From positions 84,179 to 148,178 of the forward strand of contig NZ_QMEA01000002.1 of the NCBI RefSeq assembly GCF_012912105.1: a stretch of DNA of 64,000 nt. The letters are read 5' to 3'. The notes under the pieces are model-generated. The model searched no databases and had not been told where the DNA came from. It was given only the letters and a program-made list of their open reading frames with translations. Position numbers and translations under genes: made by a program. This DNA is from Brasilonema sp. UFV-L1. GTDB lineage: Bacteria > Cyanobacteriota > Cyanobacteriia > Cyanobacteriales > Nostocaceae. This document shows, one piece after another, positions 27,372 through 35,826 of this stretch (its first letter is position 1; each line of letters opens with the position of its first letter).

Positions 27372-27743
27372 TTAAGCCAAATCTTGGTAAACTGATAACT
27401 CATCTACTCTCATTTCAAAAGGCATTCCTTGACTTTTGGGAGGACAGACGCGAATTTTTGCATTGCTGACAATTTGGCATAGCAATCTAGCCATCCTGAC
27501 AAGGTTCTGTAACACACGCCAGTTCGTGACTTGATCTGGACATTCAATCACCAAAGTCAAAGTACTCAGGTGAGTCGTTACATACCATCGACAATTAGAT
27601 AATAAATCTTGGAGGTTGCGATCGCACCCTTCATAAAAGTATCTGCTGATAGAATACTCTAGTTGCTGCCGCAGGATAATATCTGCCGATGTCAGTTGAA
27701 CAGGGTGTGAATCTTCTTCGTGAAAAAAATGCTTCCTTTTCAT
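27372..27743 (-). CDS. Hypothetical protein
   Basis: 123 residues from the ATG at 27743 (the AAGGAG preceding it is very close; an in-frame TTG at 27758 is the alternative). No family recognised. The protein is soluble, with an N-terminal His/Asp/Glu-rich part, a middle LEYSISRYFYEGCDRNLQDL and a Cys-bearing C-terminal part (ARLLCQIVSNAKIRVCPPKS). It has normal codon usage and a proper terminator-side neighbour, which favours a real gene. It lies just downstream of the broken SagB-type gene on the same strand. Confidence 0.5.
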   Translation of the reverse strand: MKRKHFFHEEDSHPVQLTSADIILRQQLEYSISRYFYEGCDRNLQDLLSNCRWYVTTHLSTLTLVIECPDQVTNWRVLQNLVRMARLLCQIVSNAKIRVCPPKSQGMPFEMRVDELSVYQDLA

Positions 27744-27774
27744 CTCCTTGTCTCTCAATTGTTCTCACTATTTT

Positions 27775-28839
27775 TCAATTACCATTACAGAAAGTCAGTC
27801 TTTCTTTCGTTTTTAAAAATTCCTGAGTTTCGTTATCATAGAAAGCACCAATACCACTAAGCGGAGTATCCGAATAGTTTTTGAATAGATACACTCTTTG
27901 TCTCAACAAACTAACAATTCGTTGTTTTGTAGCTTGTTTGACAGTTGTTGTCGTTGGAAATAAAAATAAAGTGACAGCGCTATCTTTGACAATAGCTTGA
28001 TGTATACACAAGTTATACTAAATCCAGAAGAGCATCCTAAATGTTTAACTTATGGTATTTTTTTGTGCGGGTTTCTAACTCATTTTATTAGTCCCCGTCC
28101 TTAAAGACGGGGTCTTCATTCATTAAAATTTCAGAGCAAGATGCACCCACGACTCGTCTTCTTTAACATATTGAGATGCTCCCAAATTCAGTTTATAAAT
28201 CCCCTTTTTCTATAGTTTATTAGTCCCCGTTCTTAAGGACGGGGTCTTAATTACGGCAAACAAGTCCTATATTGCTGTACCTGTGCCAGAAGACAGAGGA
28301 ATTATAAATGCAGATGCGGATTTTGTATCACTCAGCTTGTCACTTAAATGACTTGCTTGAAACAGATATTTTGCTTGATAATAACCAGGCAATCTTACTT
28401 CTCATTGATGAAAAACCAAATCAACTAATATCTCTTCAACATTTTTAGTTTGTTTTGGTTTTTCTGCTTTCTGTAAGATGATCTTCCAGAAATCTTCTAC
28501 ATAAATGAACTTTTTCCGGAAACGCCTGATTGAATATGTGTTCCAAACACTTTGGTAAAATCTTCCCTGGTCTAAGTCAAATTGCGGATACTCTAGTTGT
28601 TTTTGAAAACTCTTGATTCTCAAAGCTTAAATCAGCATTGAGAGCGAGTTTCTCAAATTCAAAATTAATTGTAAGTCTCTATTTTTTAGATAAGTTGAGG
28701 CAGCAATAGCACCTAGATGATGTCCGCTATCTAAAAAGCAATACCTCACACTCCTTTGTTTATATTTCCAACTAGACTTATCATAAACGCAAAGAATAAA
28801 AAAAATGAATCCAATGATACGATTATTCGAGAAAATCAA
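27775..28839 (-). pseudogene. Broken SagB-type dehydrogenase (nitroreductase superfamily)
   Basis: Three pieces lie in order on the minus strand. 28839-28627 reads WKYKQRSVRYCFLDSGHHLGAIAAS, 28623-28402 reads VWNTYSIRRFRKKFIYVEDFW, and after a stop the frame continues EVRLPGYYQAKYLFQASHLSDKL to about 28335. 28011-27775 then reads CIHQAIVKDSAVTLFLF and LSGIGAFYDNETQEFL. These match, in my memory, the middle and C-terminal parts of SagB-type dehydrogenases (~500 residues, FMN enzymes of peptide-modification loci). The N-terminal half is missing, stops and a frameshift are present, and about 320 bp of foreign DNA splits the last two pieces. Confidence 0.75.
28013..28335. mobile_element. ~320-bp hairpin-bearing insertion in the SagB-type relic
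   Basis: This stretch separates two consecutive pieces of the broken dehydrogenase. It carries two copies, same orientation, of a palindromic unit (TTAGTCCCCGT...TAA..GACGGGGTCTT at 28089-28116 and 28220-28248). No transposase is seen. The same palindrome, inverted and doubled, lies at 28855-28914 on the other side of the relic, so the dehydrogenase fragment is bracketed. A MITE or IS200/IS605-derived origin is an inference; ends are approximate. Confidence 0.5.
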
Positions 28840-28854
28840 CTCTCTAAACCATCA

Positions 28855-28914
28855 TTAAGACCCCATCCTTAAGGACGGGGACTATTAAGACCCCATCCTT
28901 AAGAACGGGGACTA
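28855..28914. repeat. Two adjacent 30-bp palindromic repeats
   Basis: TAAGACCCCATCCTTAAGGA... (28855-28884) is followed immediately by a copy with one difference (28885-28914). Each unit forms a CCCCATCCTTAAGGACGGGG-type stem and is the inverse of the units at 28089 and 28220. Confidence 0.85.
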
Positions 28915-29347
28915 TGAGAGGCTATTTATAAACAAAATATTAAGTTGGGGTGCCAGTTTTGGAGAAAGGTTTCCCGACAGAGGCTCTAGCGTTATGATCT
29001 TGTGAGTACTAGATAATCATTTGCAATTTCTAGACAAGAAATACCTTCTCTTCCTGTAGTCTGCTAGTAGATTTTAGTAGGAAACAGAGAGTACCAGCGA
29101 ATAGATTAACTCGTCAATTCTAAAAAAATATTGATAATTTTTTTCAAAAATATTCCAGATAGTGAGCCACATAAATGAATAGGAATATTAACTGCTGACT
29201 GAGGAAATCACTTTGTAAGACTTATAAAGTCCTTCCATAGATGGAAGGAGACGATACTCCTAAGGTAGAAGTTTCAAGCAAGCATAGTAGTTACCTTTTC
29301 ATCAGAAGCAAGACAAGCCTTAAGTAAACATCATCCACATAAATATC
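28915..29347. other. Intergenic region, no gene seen
   Basis: About 430 bp of AT-rich DNA before the DUF4142 gene. A string CCCGACAGAGGCTC at about 28972 resembles one inside the 615-bp insert (CCCGACAGAGGTAT near 22374), which suggests an old mobile-element scar. CCTTCCATAGATGGAAGG at about 29231-29248 is a small palindrome upstream of the DUF4142 gene and could be an operator. Confidence 0.4.
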
Positions 29348-30067
29348 ATGCACAATCACAAACGATTAATGAAAAAAATTGTTGGCAGTTTTGTAGGAGT
29401 TGCTAGTATAAGTACCTTCATCGTTTTTCCAGCAATGGTACAAGCCAATATCAACTCTAGTTCCTCTAACAGTTCTAGTCGGTCTCTGTTTTCCCAAAAT
29501 ACGCCTGAGACAACAAGTCCTTCTGGTGGTACTACGTCTCCTCCTCGCACTACGACTCCTAATCGTTCGCTTACTGCTTTAGATAAAGAATTTATGACTA
29601 AAGCGGCGCAAAGTGACCAAACAGAGATCCAGACAAGTCAGTTAGCACTCAAGCGGTCTCAAAATCAAGAGGTGAAAAACTATGCACAGCGTATGATTAA
29701 AGAACATACAGATTCAAGTCAACAACTCAAGCAGATAGCTAAGAAAAAGAGTTTTACACTACCAAAAGACATTGGTCCGGAAAACAAAGCTTTATTGACA
29801 AAACTGACCAAGTTAAATGGTAAAATGTTTGACCAAGCATATATGGAAGGGCAGCTTCAAGCTCATACCAAAACTCTGGCTGATTACCAAAATTACCTCA
29901 CACAAGGACAAGACTCAGAGTTGAATGCATTTGCAAGTAAAATTGCTCCAATTGTCGCCGATCACCTACAAATGGTACAGAACATGGTGACAGGTACAGG
30001 AACTTCTAGCACAGACACGAATGGTACAAGCACTCCAAGCCCAGGAACTTCTGGTTCAGGACGTTAA
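29348..30067 (+). CDS. Exported DUF4142 (ferritin-like four-helix) protein
   Basis: 239 residues. Signal peptide MKKIVGSFVGVASISTFIVF...VQA (the ATG at 29369 may be the true start). A Ser/Thr/Pro-rich linker follows (~35-75). The DUF4142 helical domain runs ~75-215: LDKEFMTKAAQSDQTEIQTSQLALKRS, VKNYAQRMIKEHTDSSQQLK and HTKTLADYQNYL. A low-complexity Gly/Thr/Ser tail closes it. Such proteins sit in the periplasm or cell surface; function is unknown, often stress-linked. It converges on a methyltransferase gene. Confidence 0.85.
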   Translation: MHNHKRLMKKIVGSFVGVASISTFIVFPAMVQANINSSSSNSSSRSLFSQNTPETTSPSGGTTSPPRTTTPNRSLTALDKEFMTKAAQSDQTEIQTSQLALKRSQNQEVKNYAQRMIKEHTDSSQQLKQIAKKKSFTLPKDIGPENKALLTKLTKLNGKMFDQAYMEGQLQAHTKTLADYQNYLTQGQDSELNAFASKIAPIVADHLQMVQNMVTGTGTSSTDTNGTSTPSPGTSGSGR

Positions 30068-30090
30068 GCAATAGTAAGGTATGGTAGGTA

Positions 30091-30121
30091 GTGTCTATCT
30101 AGTCATGAATGGATAGACAGT
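30091..30121. terminator. Hairpin between convergent genes
   Basis: Stem TGTCTATC / GATAGACA (30091-30098, 30111-30118) lies in the 56-bp convergent spacer between the DUF4142 gene and the methyltransferase gene. The T run after it is weak. Confidence 0.55.
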
Positions 30122-30123
30122 AC

Positions 30124-30780
30124 TTACTTTTTCCGCGCAACAATATGAAAAATATGCCAATGTTTCTCCTCTCCTATAGGTGTTTTCCCAGGATGATCTT
30201 CTTCCTGTAAGATTTCTATTTCAAAAGGTTGCAGCAACATTTCTACTTGTTGACGTGTATGGTGATTCATGGAAGCATAAATAGCCCAAGAATCATGGTT
30301 ACCAAACAATTGTCTACAAAAACGACCACCAGAACGCAATGATGAAATTATCTTTTCCCATAAACTAGGGAAAGATTCCGGTGAACAAAATGGTAGTGAA
30401 AAGCTGGCGTTTACTAAATCGACTGATTCTGGTAGCATGACATCTTGAAAAGCAACGACCCGAGTTTCCAAAAGTTGGCGATTAATATCTGGGCGTTCTA
30501 ATAAACGTGCTATTGCTTCAGCTTCACCATCCATAGCTAAAACTCGCCAACCCCGACGTAAGAGTTCTACTGTATCTCGCCCTTCCCCGCAGCCTAAATC
30601 AACCGCAAACCGTGAGTATAGGACAGAAGTCTCGTTTCGGTTGAGACTTTCTATGTCAAAATACCCTAAAGCTTTAAGTAAAGTGTCTCGTGGCGGACGA
30701 CCCACAACAGCATTATAGTACGCAGACCAATCACGCTCAAAAACTTGACCTTCAGATTGATAATTATTTAACTCAGACAT
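30124..30780 (-). CDS. Class I SAM-dependent methyltransferase (TehB-like)
   Basis: 218 residues. SAM-binding motif I is FAVDLGCGEGRDTVELLRRGW at ~65-85, followed by VLAMDGEAEAI (acidic motif II) and LVNASFSLPFCSPESFPSLW (motif IV region). A short family resembling TehB/thiopurine-type methyltransferases; the substrate is unknown. No operon partner is visible: the upstream 620 bp are gene-free. Confidence 0.85.
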   Translation of the reverse strand: MSELNNYQSEGQVFERDWSAYYNAVVGRPPRDTLLKALGYFDIESLNRNETSVLYSRFAVDLGCGEGRDTVELLRRGWRVLAMDGEAEAIARLLERPDINRQLLETRVVAFQDVMLPESVDLVNASFSLPFCSPESFPSLWEKIISSLRSGGRFCRQLFGNHDSWAIYASMNHHTRQQVEMLLQPFEIEILQEEDHPGKTPIGEEKHWHIFHIVARKK

Positions 30781-31401
30781 AGTGCATATAAGTTAGAGAT
30801 ATGGAAGCTGATGTTATTTACAAACCATCAGCTCTTTAACAGAAATAATACTATTAAATTTTTCATGACGAAATATAAATTAATCTCATCAAAAAACGAC
30901 AATTGCAGAAGTCAGTAACTCAAAGCAGTGATTAAGATCACTAATAAAATGATTAATGTTAGGTAACTTTTTTCTAGAGCACTGGTATAGTAATTTTAAA
31001 AACTTAGTTTCTATTTGCTAGACAGACTGAGTTTTCGTGAGTTCAACGATAAAGTTACCGAGTTTTTTAGCCCAATGTGTGACTAATGTACCAGCACTCT
31101 AGAAAGCTAAAAAATTTTGTTCTCTTTCAGCTCAATCCTCATTTCAGTAAGGAGATATTAGATATGATTAGTGTATTAGTAAATTTACTGAAGACGGAAA
31201 TGTTTATCAGAAGCTAGTATTAACACGATAGTTGCTGTTGCTTTAGAAAGTGGCTGGCTTTCTCAAGCAACCTCAATATCTGGAACAATACATTTCTCAG
31301 TTTGATTTTGGATGTGAGATGAGCAAGTAGGTAATTTGTAAGGGAAAAGGTAAGATATATTTTACCTTTTCCCTTCTTCTTTTTGACGAGTCATTTTCTA
31401 T
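30781..31401. other. 620-bp intergenic region, no gene seen
   Basis: It separates the methyltransferase gene from the end of ctaB. A tiny ORF starting at 31164 behind AAGGAG (MISVLVNLLKTEMFIRS) exists but has no family resemblance, and I do not call it. The imperfect arms TTCTAGAGCACTGGTA (about 30971) and TACCAGCACTCTAGAA (about 31089) form an inverted pair 100 bp apart, possibly another small mobile element or foldback. Confidence 0.4.
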
Positions 31402-32358
31402 TTAAAACACAAAATCTAACACAAAATCTAAAATGTCTCTGGTTAGTTGATGAGTTAAAGGCAAACTATCAATCACCATTGCAGCGCAGAGTAACATCAT
31501 ATAGAAAATTGAGTAGAGAAATAGAGAACGTGCTAATTGTTTATCATCTGGATTGTACAATAGCGCCCAAGCTTTTTTGATGAAAAAAGCTCCTAGTATA
31601 ATAGCAATACAGGTGTAAACAACACCTGTGACATGAAGCGGATAGAAGAGCAAAAATGTACTGGGGATAAGAAGTAAAGAGTACACCCAAATTTGGCGAG
31701 TTGCAGCAACATTACCAGCAACAACAGGAAGCATGGGTACACCAACTTTGGCATAGTCATCACGGATCATCAATGCTAAAGCCCAGAAATGAGGAGGTGT
31801 CCACAAAAAGACAATTGCAAATAGTAACCATGCAGCCCAGCTTAAACTATCTGTGACCGCCGCCCAACCAACTAACGCTGGAATTCCCCCAGCAGCACCA
31901 CCAATGACTATGTTTGCAGGATTATGCCGTTTGAGTAAGTGAGTGTAGACGCCCACATAAAAGACAATACCAGACATTGTTAATAGGGCACTGAGCAAGT
32001 TGACAAAGACAGCAAGTAGGATGAAGGAAAGACAAGCAAGGGCGATCGCAAATATTAAAGCATGCGATGGCTGTACACGACCAGAAACCAAAGGTCGGTG
32101 GCGTGTACGTTCCATTTGATCATCAATGTCGCGATCATAAATACAATTTATCGTTTGAGCACTTGCAGCAGCAAAAGTTCCACCACAGACAGTGACAAGC
32201 AACAATACTGGGTTGACTTTTCCACCAGACGCAATCCACATACTACCAGCAGTTGTCATAAGTAGCAGGGGGATAATCCGAGGCTTTGTGAGTTGATAAT
32301 AACTGTGAATGACTTGTAGAAAGTTTTGATGGTGGCGTGTAGCGGTGTCCTCAATCAT
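31402..32358 (-). CDS. ctaB: Protoheme IX farnesyltransferase (heme O synthase)
   Basis: 318 residues with about 8-9 membrane helices. The UbiA-type first motif NCIYDRDIDDQMERTRHRPL carries the diphosphate-binding Asp residues, and the second region is IMIRDDYAKVGVPMLPVV-like. The enzyme converts heme b to heme o for haem-copper oxidases. It lies 23 bp after feoA at the far end of the nif cluster, not beside a cox operon. Heterocysts depend on terminal oxidases to remove oxygen, so co-expression with nif genes would make sense, but that link is inferred. Confidence 0.94.
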   Translation of the reverse strand: MIEDTATRHHQNFLQVIHSYYQLTKPRIIPLLLMTTAGSMWIASGGKVNPVLLLVTVCGGTFAAASAQTINCIYDRDIDDQMERTRHRPLVSGRVQPSHALIFAIALACLSFILLAVFVNLLSALLTMSGIVFYVGVYTHLLKRHNPANIVIGGAAGGIPALVGWAAVTDSLSWAAWLLFAIVFLWTPPHFWALALMIRDDYAKVGVPMLPVVAGNVAATRQIWVYSLLLIPSTFLLFYPLHVTGVVYTCIAIILGAFFIKKAWALLYNPDDKQLARSLFLYSIFYMMLLCAAMVIDSLPLTHQLTRDILDFVLDFVF

Positions 32359-32381
32359 GATTTGACGAATTCCTCATGTGT

Positions 32382-32633
32382 TCACTCATCATCAATGCGA
32401 ACATAAATTTTTTGAACCAATTCCCGAGTTAGTGTCAATCGTCTTTCTCCTACTGTGATGACAAAACAAGGAAAGTGCTGTTCTACAGTGATGGAAGTTC
32501 CTGGTATTATCCCCATTGATATCATCTCTTGGAGAGATTTTTCGTCCTTAATGTTGCAGAACTTGATGATTCCTCGCTCTCCTTTTTTGAGCAATTCTAG
32601 TGAGGAACCAGTGACACGAAATTTAGAAAACAT
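32382..32633 (-). CDS. feoA: FeoA-domain protein
   Basis: 83 residues with an SH3-like FeoA fold (SLELLKKGERGIIKFCNIKDEK, MISMGIIPGTSITVEQHFPCFVITVGERRLTLTRELVQKI). FeoA helps the FeoB GTP-driven ferrous iron transporter. No feoB is adjacent here. It sits between fdxH and ctaB on the same strand; an FeoA gene next to fdxH is a recurring feature of cyanobacterial nif clusters, fitting the high iron need of nitrogenase. Confidence 0.88.
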   Translation of the reverse strand: MFSKFRVTGSSLELLKKGERGIIKFCNIKDEKSLQEMISMGIIPGTSITVEQHFPCFVITVGERRLTLTRELVQKIYVRIDDE

Positions 32634-32647
32634 TAATAAATAAAACT

Positions 32648-32686
32648 CAAAAAATTAGATTCCCGACTTCTTTAAAAAGTCGGGAA
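32648..32686 (-). terminator. Hairpin terminator after fdxH
   Basis: Stem TTCCCGACTT / AAGTCGGGAA (32660-32669, 32677-32686). Reading the minus strand it is followed by TCTAATTTTTT. It sits between fdxH and feoA, so it could end or attenuate the hes-fdxH transcript. Confidence 0.7.
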
Positions 32687-32820
32687 CTTTGTTGTCTACA
32701 ACTGATTTCAGATTGCTATAGTACCTTGATTTGAAGTTTGAGAGACGTAGCATACTACGTCTCTATACAAATAAGGAAAGAAATTTCCTTACTGTTCAAA
32801 ACATGGCAACAAGATATGAA

Positions 32821-33120
32821 CTAAACCAAGTATGGTTCTTGGTTAGTCTTAATCGTGCAATCAGAACGTGGATAAGTCACACAAAGTAAAGCAAAACCCT
32901 TAGACATTTGTTCGTCATCCAAAAAGCTTTGCTCTGATTGGTCAATTTCACCTTCAACAACTTTCCCAACACAGCTAGAGCAAGCACCAGCGTGACAAGA
33001 AAAAGGCAAATCAATACCGTTTTCTTCGGCTGCATCTAGGATATTTGTCTCTTCATCCACTTCAATTGTGGTATCTAGACCTTCTTTCTTGTTGATTAAT
33101 CTAACTTGGTATGTAGCCAT
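32821..33120 (-). CDS. fdxH: Heterocyst [2Fe-2S] ferredoxin
   Basis: 99 residues, plant-type ferredoxin. Cluster cysteines are in [15 protein letters not shown] and a distant FALLCVTYP. The position beside hesB/hesA in the nif cluster, and extra basic residues in the N-terminal half, match the FdxH type, which passes electrons to nitrogenase reductase in heterocysts. It is 110 bp downstream of hesB on the same strand, with a hairpin terminator following. Confidence 0.94.
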   Translation of the reverse strand: MATYQVRLINKKEGLDTTIEVDEETNILDAAEENGIDLPFSCHAGACSSCVGKVVEGEIDQSEQSFLDDEQMSKGFALLCVTYPRSDCTIKTNQEPYLV

Positions 33121-33230
33121 TTTTGATTTTTCTCACACGCGGTACAGTTAGGTTTTATGACTTCAAGGGTGTAAGAAAGTCAAAAGTCAAAAAACATTTT
33201 TTAGCTTTTTACTTTTTACTTTTTACTTAT

Positions 33231-33605
33231 TTAGCTACAAGGTATACCTGCTGAGGAGCAATCAGCTGTTCTAAATGACTTTCCACAGCCGCAGGTATCA
33301 GTAGCCTTGGGGTTGATGAATTTAAATCCGCTTTCCATCACTCCCTCTACAAAATCGATAACCAAGCCTTCCAATAACGGTACACTTTTAGCATCTATGT
33401 AAACAAGCATCTTGCCTTGCTGGCTGACTAAATCATCTGGTTGTGGCTTACTTGTGACTTCCATTGCATACTCATAGCCACTGCAACCACCATCTTTAAC
33501 AGAGATGCGGATACCTTTAGTTGGTGTATTGGTTTCGTCGGAAGCAGAACCTCGTAACAACATCCGCAGGTGAAATTCTGCTTTTTCCGTCAAAGTAACC
33601 GTCAT
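33231..33605 (-). CDS. hesB: HesB / IscA-type iron-sulfur assembly protein
   Basis: 124 residues. The A-type carrier fold is clear: TEKAEFHLRMLLRG, RISVKDGGCSGYEYAMEV and the C-terminal DTCGCGKSF, giving the three conserved cysteines. It carries Fe-S clusters or iron to target proteins, here probably nitrogenase-related. It has a good Shine-Dalgarno (GGAGGT) and follows hesA after ~250 bp that holds no convincing gene. Confidence 0.93.
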   Translation of the reverse strand: MTVTLTEKAEFHLRMLLRGSASDETNTPTKGIRISVKDGGCSGYEYAMEVTSKPQPDDLVSQQGKMLVYIDAKSVPLLEGLVIDFVEGVMESGFKFINPKATDTCGCGKSFRTADCSSAGIPCS

Positions 33606-33856
33606 CTAACCTCCTAATTGGTAGAAATTAGTTGTTGTGATTCAAGATGTGAACTTGTGAGCGTGGTGATGAGTAATCTGACTGCAATCAGCACTTGTAT
33701 TGGTACTCCTGAAAAAAAACAGACACTGAATAAAGCAGTCAATGCAAGCAAAAGCTGCAACATTGGATTTGGGGGATTTGGGATTTTTAGACGTTCTGAG
33801 AAACAAAGTTATGGCAAACGCTAGAGCAATCAACGAAGATACCAACATAGAGAATA

Positions 33857-34657
33857 CTACTTGTTGCAATGACTCGTAGTTTCTAGAGGTTGAGATTGTG
33901 AGTATCTCCAAGGCGCACTATTACCGCATACAGCACAAGAGCGATCGCGGTGAGAACGGCGTTTGACAAACTCCATCCGGGTTAAGTCAATTGTCAAAAG
34001 TTCTGACAACAAAGGTTGACTAAGCCCAGTGATCAACTTGATCGCCTCCAGTGCTGTTAAACAAGCGAGTGTTCCAGAAACAGCACCGAGAACAGAAAAG
34101 CCACGCCTATCCCAATCAGGTTTTTCAGGAAATAAGCAAGACAAACAAGGAGTCACACCAGGAATAATCGTCGTCAAATAAGCCTCCATCCCATCCATTG
34201 CTGCTTCCACCATAGGTTTACGCCAGCGTACGCAAGCCTCATTTAACAGATCACGCTCTGTAAAATTATGAGCGCAATCAAGAGCCATATCAGCTGATTG
34301 CACCAAGGAGTCTACATTTTCCGGGGTGACATATTCATGAACTGCTTCCACTTGAACATCAGGATTGATGGCTTGGAGAGTTTCTTTTGCTTTGAACACC
34401 CTCGGCTTGTCTACCCAATCATGCGTCATCAGAATTTGACGATTCATGTCATCAAGCCGCAGATCACCACCCCGGACTAAAATCAGCCGCCCAACGCCAG
34501 CTACTGCAAGGTATAGTGCCGCCGTACCGCCTAATCCTCCTACACCTGTCACCAGAACCGTCGCTGACTTGAGGCGCTTCTGTGCTGTTTCGCCAAAATT
34601 AGGAAGCATCATTTGACGACGGTAACGTTCCAACTCAGTGGGCGTTAGATTTACCAC
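33857..34657 (-). CDS. hesA: HesA, ThiF/MoeB-like E1-type adenylyltransferase of the nif cluster
   Basis: 266 residues from a GTG start; AGGAGGT lies 5 bp upstream. RYRRQMMLPNFGETAQKRLKSA is the standard opening of ThiF/MoeB proteins; the nucleotide-binding loop is VTGVGGLGGTAALYLAVAGV, and DMNRQILM follows. CxxC pairs (CLSC near 180 and CAVC near 245) can bind zinc. HesA is conserved in cyanobacterial nif clusters and thought to help in Mo or sulfur cofactor handling; its exact reaction is unsettled. It lies 10 bp after nifW. Confidence 0.93.
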   Translation of the reverse strand: MVNLTPTELERYRRQMMLPNFGETAQKRLKSATVLVTGVGGLGGTAALYLAVAGVGRLILVRGGDLRLDDMNRQILMTHDWVDKPRVFKAKETLQAINPDVQVEAVHEYVTPENVDSLVQSADMALDCAHNFTERDLLNEACVRWRKPMVEAAMDGMEAYLTTIIPGVTPCLSCLFPEKPDWDRRGFSVLGAVSGTLACLTALEAIKLITGLSQPLLSELLTIDLTRMEFVKRRSHRDRSCAVCGNSAPWRYSQSQPLETTSHCNK

Positions 34658-34667
34658 TTTTTACCTC

Positions 34668-34985
34668 CTAATCCGATGTGATTTCTGTCAGCGTGACTAC
34701 ATTTTTCGGCTTCTGGTTAAACACTTTGAACAGTTTTTGTTCCTGGGGTGTTGATTCAAGAAAGACTTGATAGGCTTGTTGTAGCGCTTCGCGATATTTA
34801 CTGAACCTATCTGAAATACTCAGGTCAGTATCATTCTCATCAATTTCTTTAATAAATTGAGAAAACTTTTTCAAAATATGCAGACGATTTACATTCACAA
34901 CCTTTTGGTCGTAAGGAAGTTGAAAAAACTCAAAATACTCTTCTGCATCTTCAAGTTTTTTAAATTTATCATAATCCCAGGTCAT
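34668..34985 (-). CDS. nifW: Nitrogenase-stabilizing/protective protein NifW
   Basis: 105 residues, normal size. FKKLEDAEEYFEFFQLPYDQKVVNVNRLHILKKF is the typical NifW opening, ending with the STPQEQKLFKVF block. NifW binds the MoFe protein and helps its maturation or oxygen protection. Its ATG overlaps the stop of the DUF683 gene by 4 bp (ATGA-type), showing translational coupling. Confidence 0.94.
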   Translation of the reverse strand: MTWDYDKFKKLEDAEEYFEFFQLPYDQKVVNVNRLHILKKFSQFIKEIDENDTDLSISDRFSKYREALQQAYQVFLESTPQEQKLFKVFNQKPKNVVTLTEITSD

Positions 34986-35203
34986 TTTCCATGCTCCAGT
35001 TGTTTTAGCTGTTGCTTAAGTTCGTCCAACTGACGATAAATTTCATAGGTTTGGGAGGCAACATCCATAAGTTGTTGATAATCTGTTGGTAATCCCTCTG
35101 CCAAATCATGCAAATCCATTTTCATCTGACCTGCTTTACTATTGAGGCGTTTTATCTGAGTTTTCAGCTCCTCAATAGTAGATGTTTCCTCAGCTTGTGC
35201 CAT
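34982..35203 (-). CDS. DUF683 (CCE_0567-type) nif-associated small protein
   Basis: 73 residues from the ATG at 35203, with GGAGGTG just upstream (an in-frame start further up is not needed). It is almost entirely helical: IEELKTQIKRLNSKAGQMKMDLHDLAEGLPTDYQQLM then YEIYRQLDELKQQLKQLE, a coiled-coil hairpin. Members of this family bind iron and lie next to NifX/DUF269 genes. It overlaps nifW by 4 bp. Confidence 0.9.
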   Translation of the reverse strand: MAQAEETSTIEELKTQIKRLNSKAGQMKMDLHDLAEGLPTDYQQLMDVASQTYEIYRQLDELKQQLKQLEHGK

Positions 35204-35349
35204 CAACACCTCCTGATTTCTTAAAAAATAAAATGGAAGAGAGAAGAGAAAAATCAATCAGAATTTAGAAGCCAAGAGCGTTTAGTGGCTTTGCTCAAAA
35301 ACTTATGAATTCTAAAAAAATAATTTTTACTCTTCATTCTTGAAGATTT

Positions 35350-35826
35350 TTAAATCCGACCTACTTCCGGGAAACGCTTAGCCAAATCAACAGCACTTTG
35401 TACAAACTTTTCTCCCTCTTCTGCTAATTTTTCCAAAGAGTCAAAACCAAAGCGATGTGCATCTCGTAAAGTTTTTGCAACTAGCAAAAGACGACCAGAA
35501 AAGATAAGTGCCCAGCCAAATCCTTCATGACTCAAATCAATCACAACTTGAGACAAAAGACCTGTTTCCTTTTCAATACAGGCAGCCACAGCACGATAAA
35601 ATGCCATAATTCTTGCCTGAGTCATTGGGTCAACTTCACCCTCAACCGAAATTTCCCGTTTCTTTTGTTTGCTGACAATAAATGGTTTGAGCAGCAACTC
35701 ATCCGACCAATTCCGATAAGTTCCATAACTATCTTGACCCCGGAATTGTTGCACGATTGCCTTGATAAAAGGCGAGTCTAAGGTTTCGGTTGAGGATGTT
35801 CCATTAACATTATTAGTGAAACTCAT
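35350..35826 (-). CDS. NifX-associated protein (DUF269)
   Basis: 158 residues: SPFIKAIVQQFRGQDSYGTYRNWSDELLLKPFIV, then VEGEVDPMTQARIMAFYRAVAACIEKETG and FGWALIFSGRLLLVAKTLRDAHRFGFDSLEKLAEEGEK, the conserved DUF269 pattern. Its start overlaps the nifX stop by 4 bp, so the two are coupled. The role is likely in FeMo-cofactor handling together with NifX, but no reaction is known. Confidence 0.93.
   Translation of the reverse strand: MSFTNNVNGTSSTETLDSPFIKAIVQQFRGQDSYGTYRNWSDELLLKPFIVSKQKKREISVEGEVDPMTQARIMAFYRAVAACIEKETGLLSQVVIDLSHEGFGWALIFSGRLLLVAKTLRDAHRFGFDSLEKLAEEGEKFVQSAVDLAKRFPEVGRI

Noticed and set aside
28089..28914. Palindromic repeats that look like CRISPR units
   Set aside because: Only four copies, in two orientations, two adjacent without spacer and two 131 bp apart; no cas gene nearby.
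31164..31217. 17-codon ORF behind AAGGAG in the methyltransferase-ctaB spacer
   Set aside because: Too short and without any resemblance or second line of evidence.
33642..33911. 89-codon ORF between hesA and hesB
   Set aside because: Overlaps the hesA end in another frame; a hydrophobic stretch alone is not enough to call a gene.
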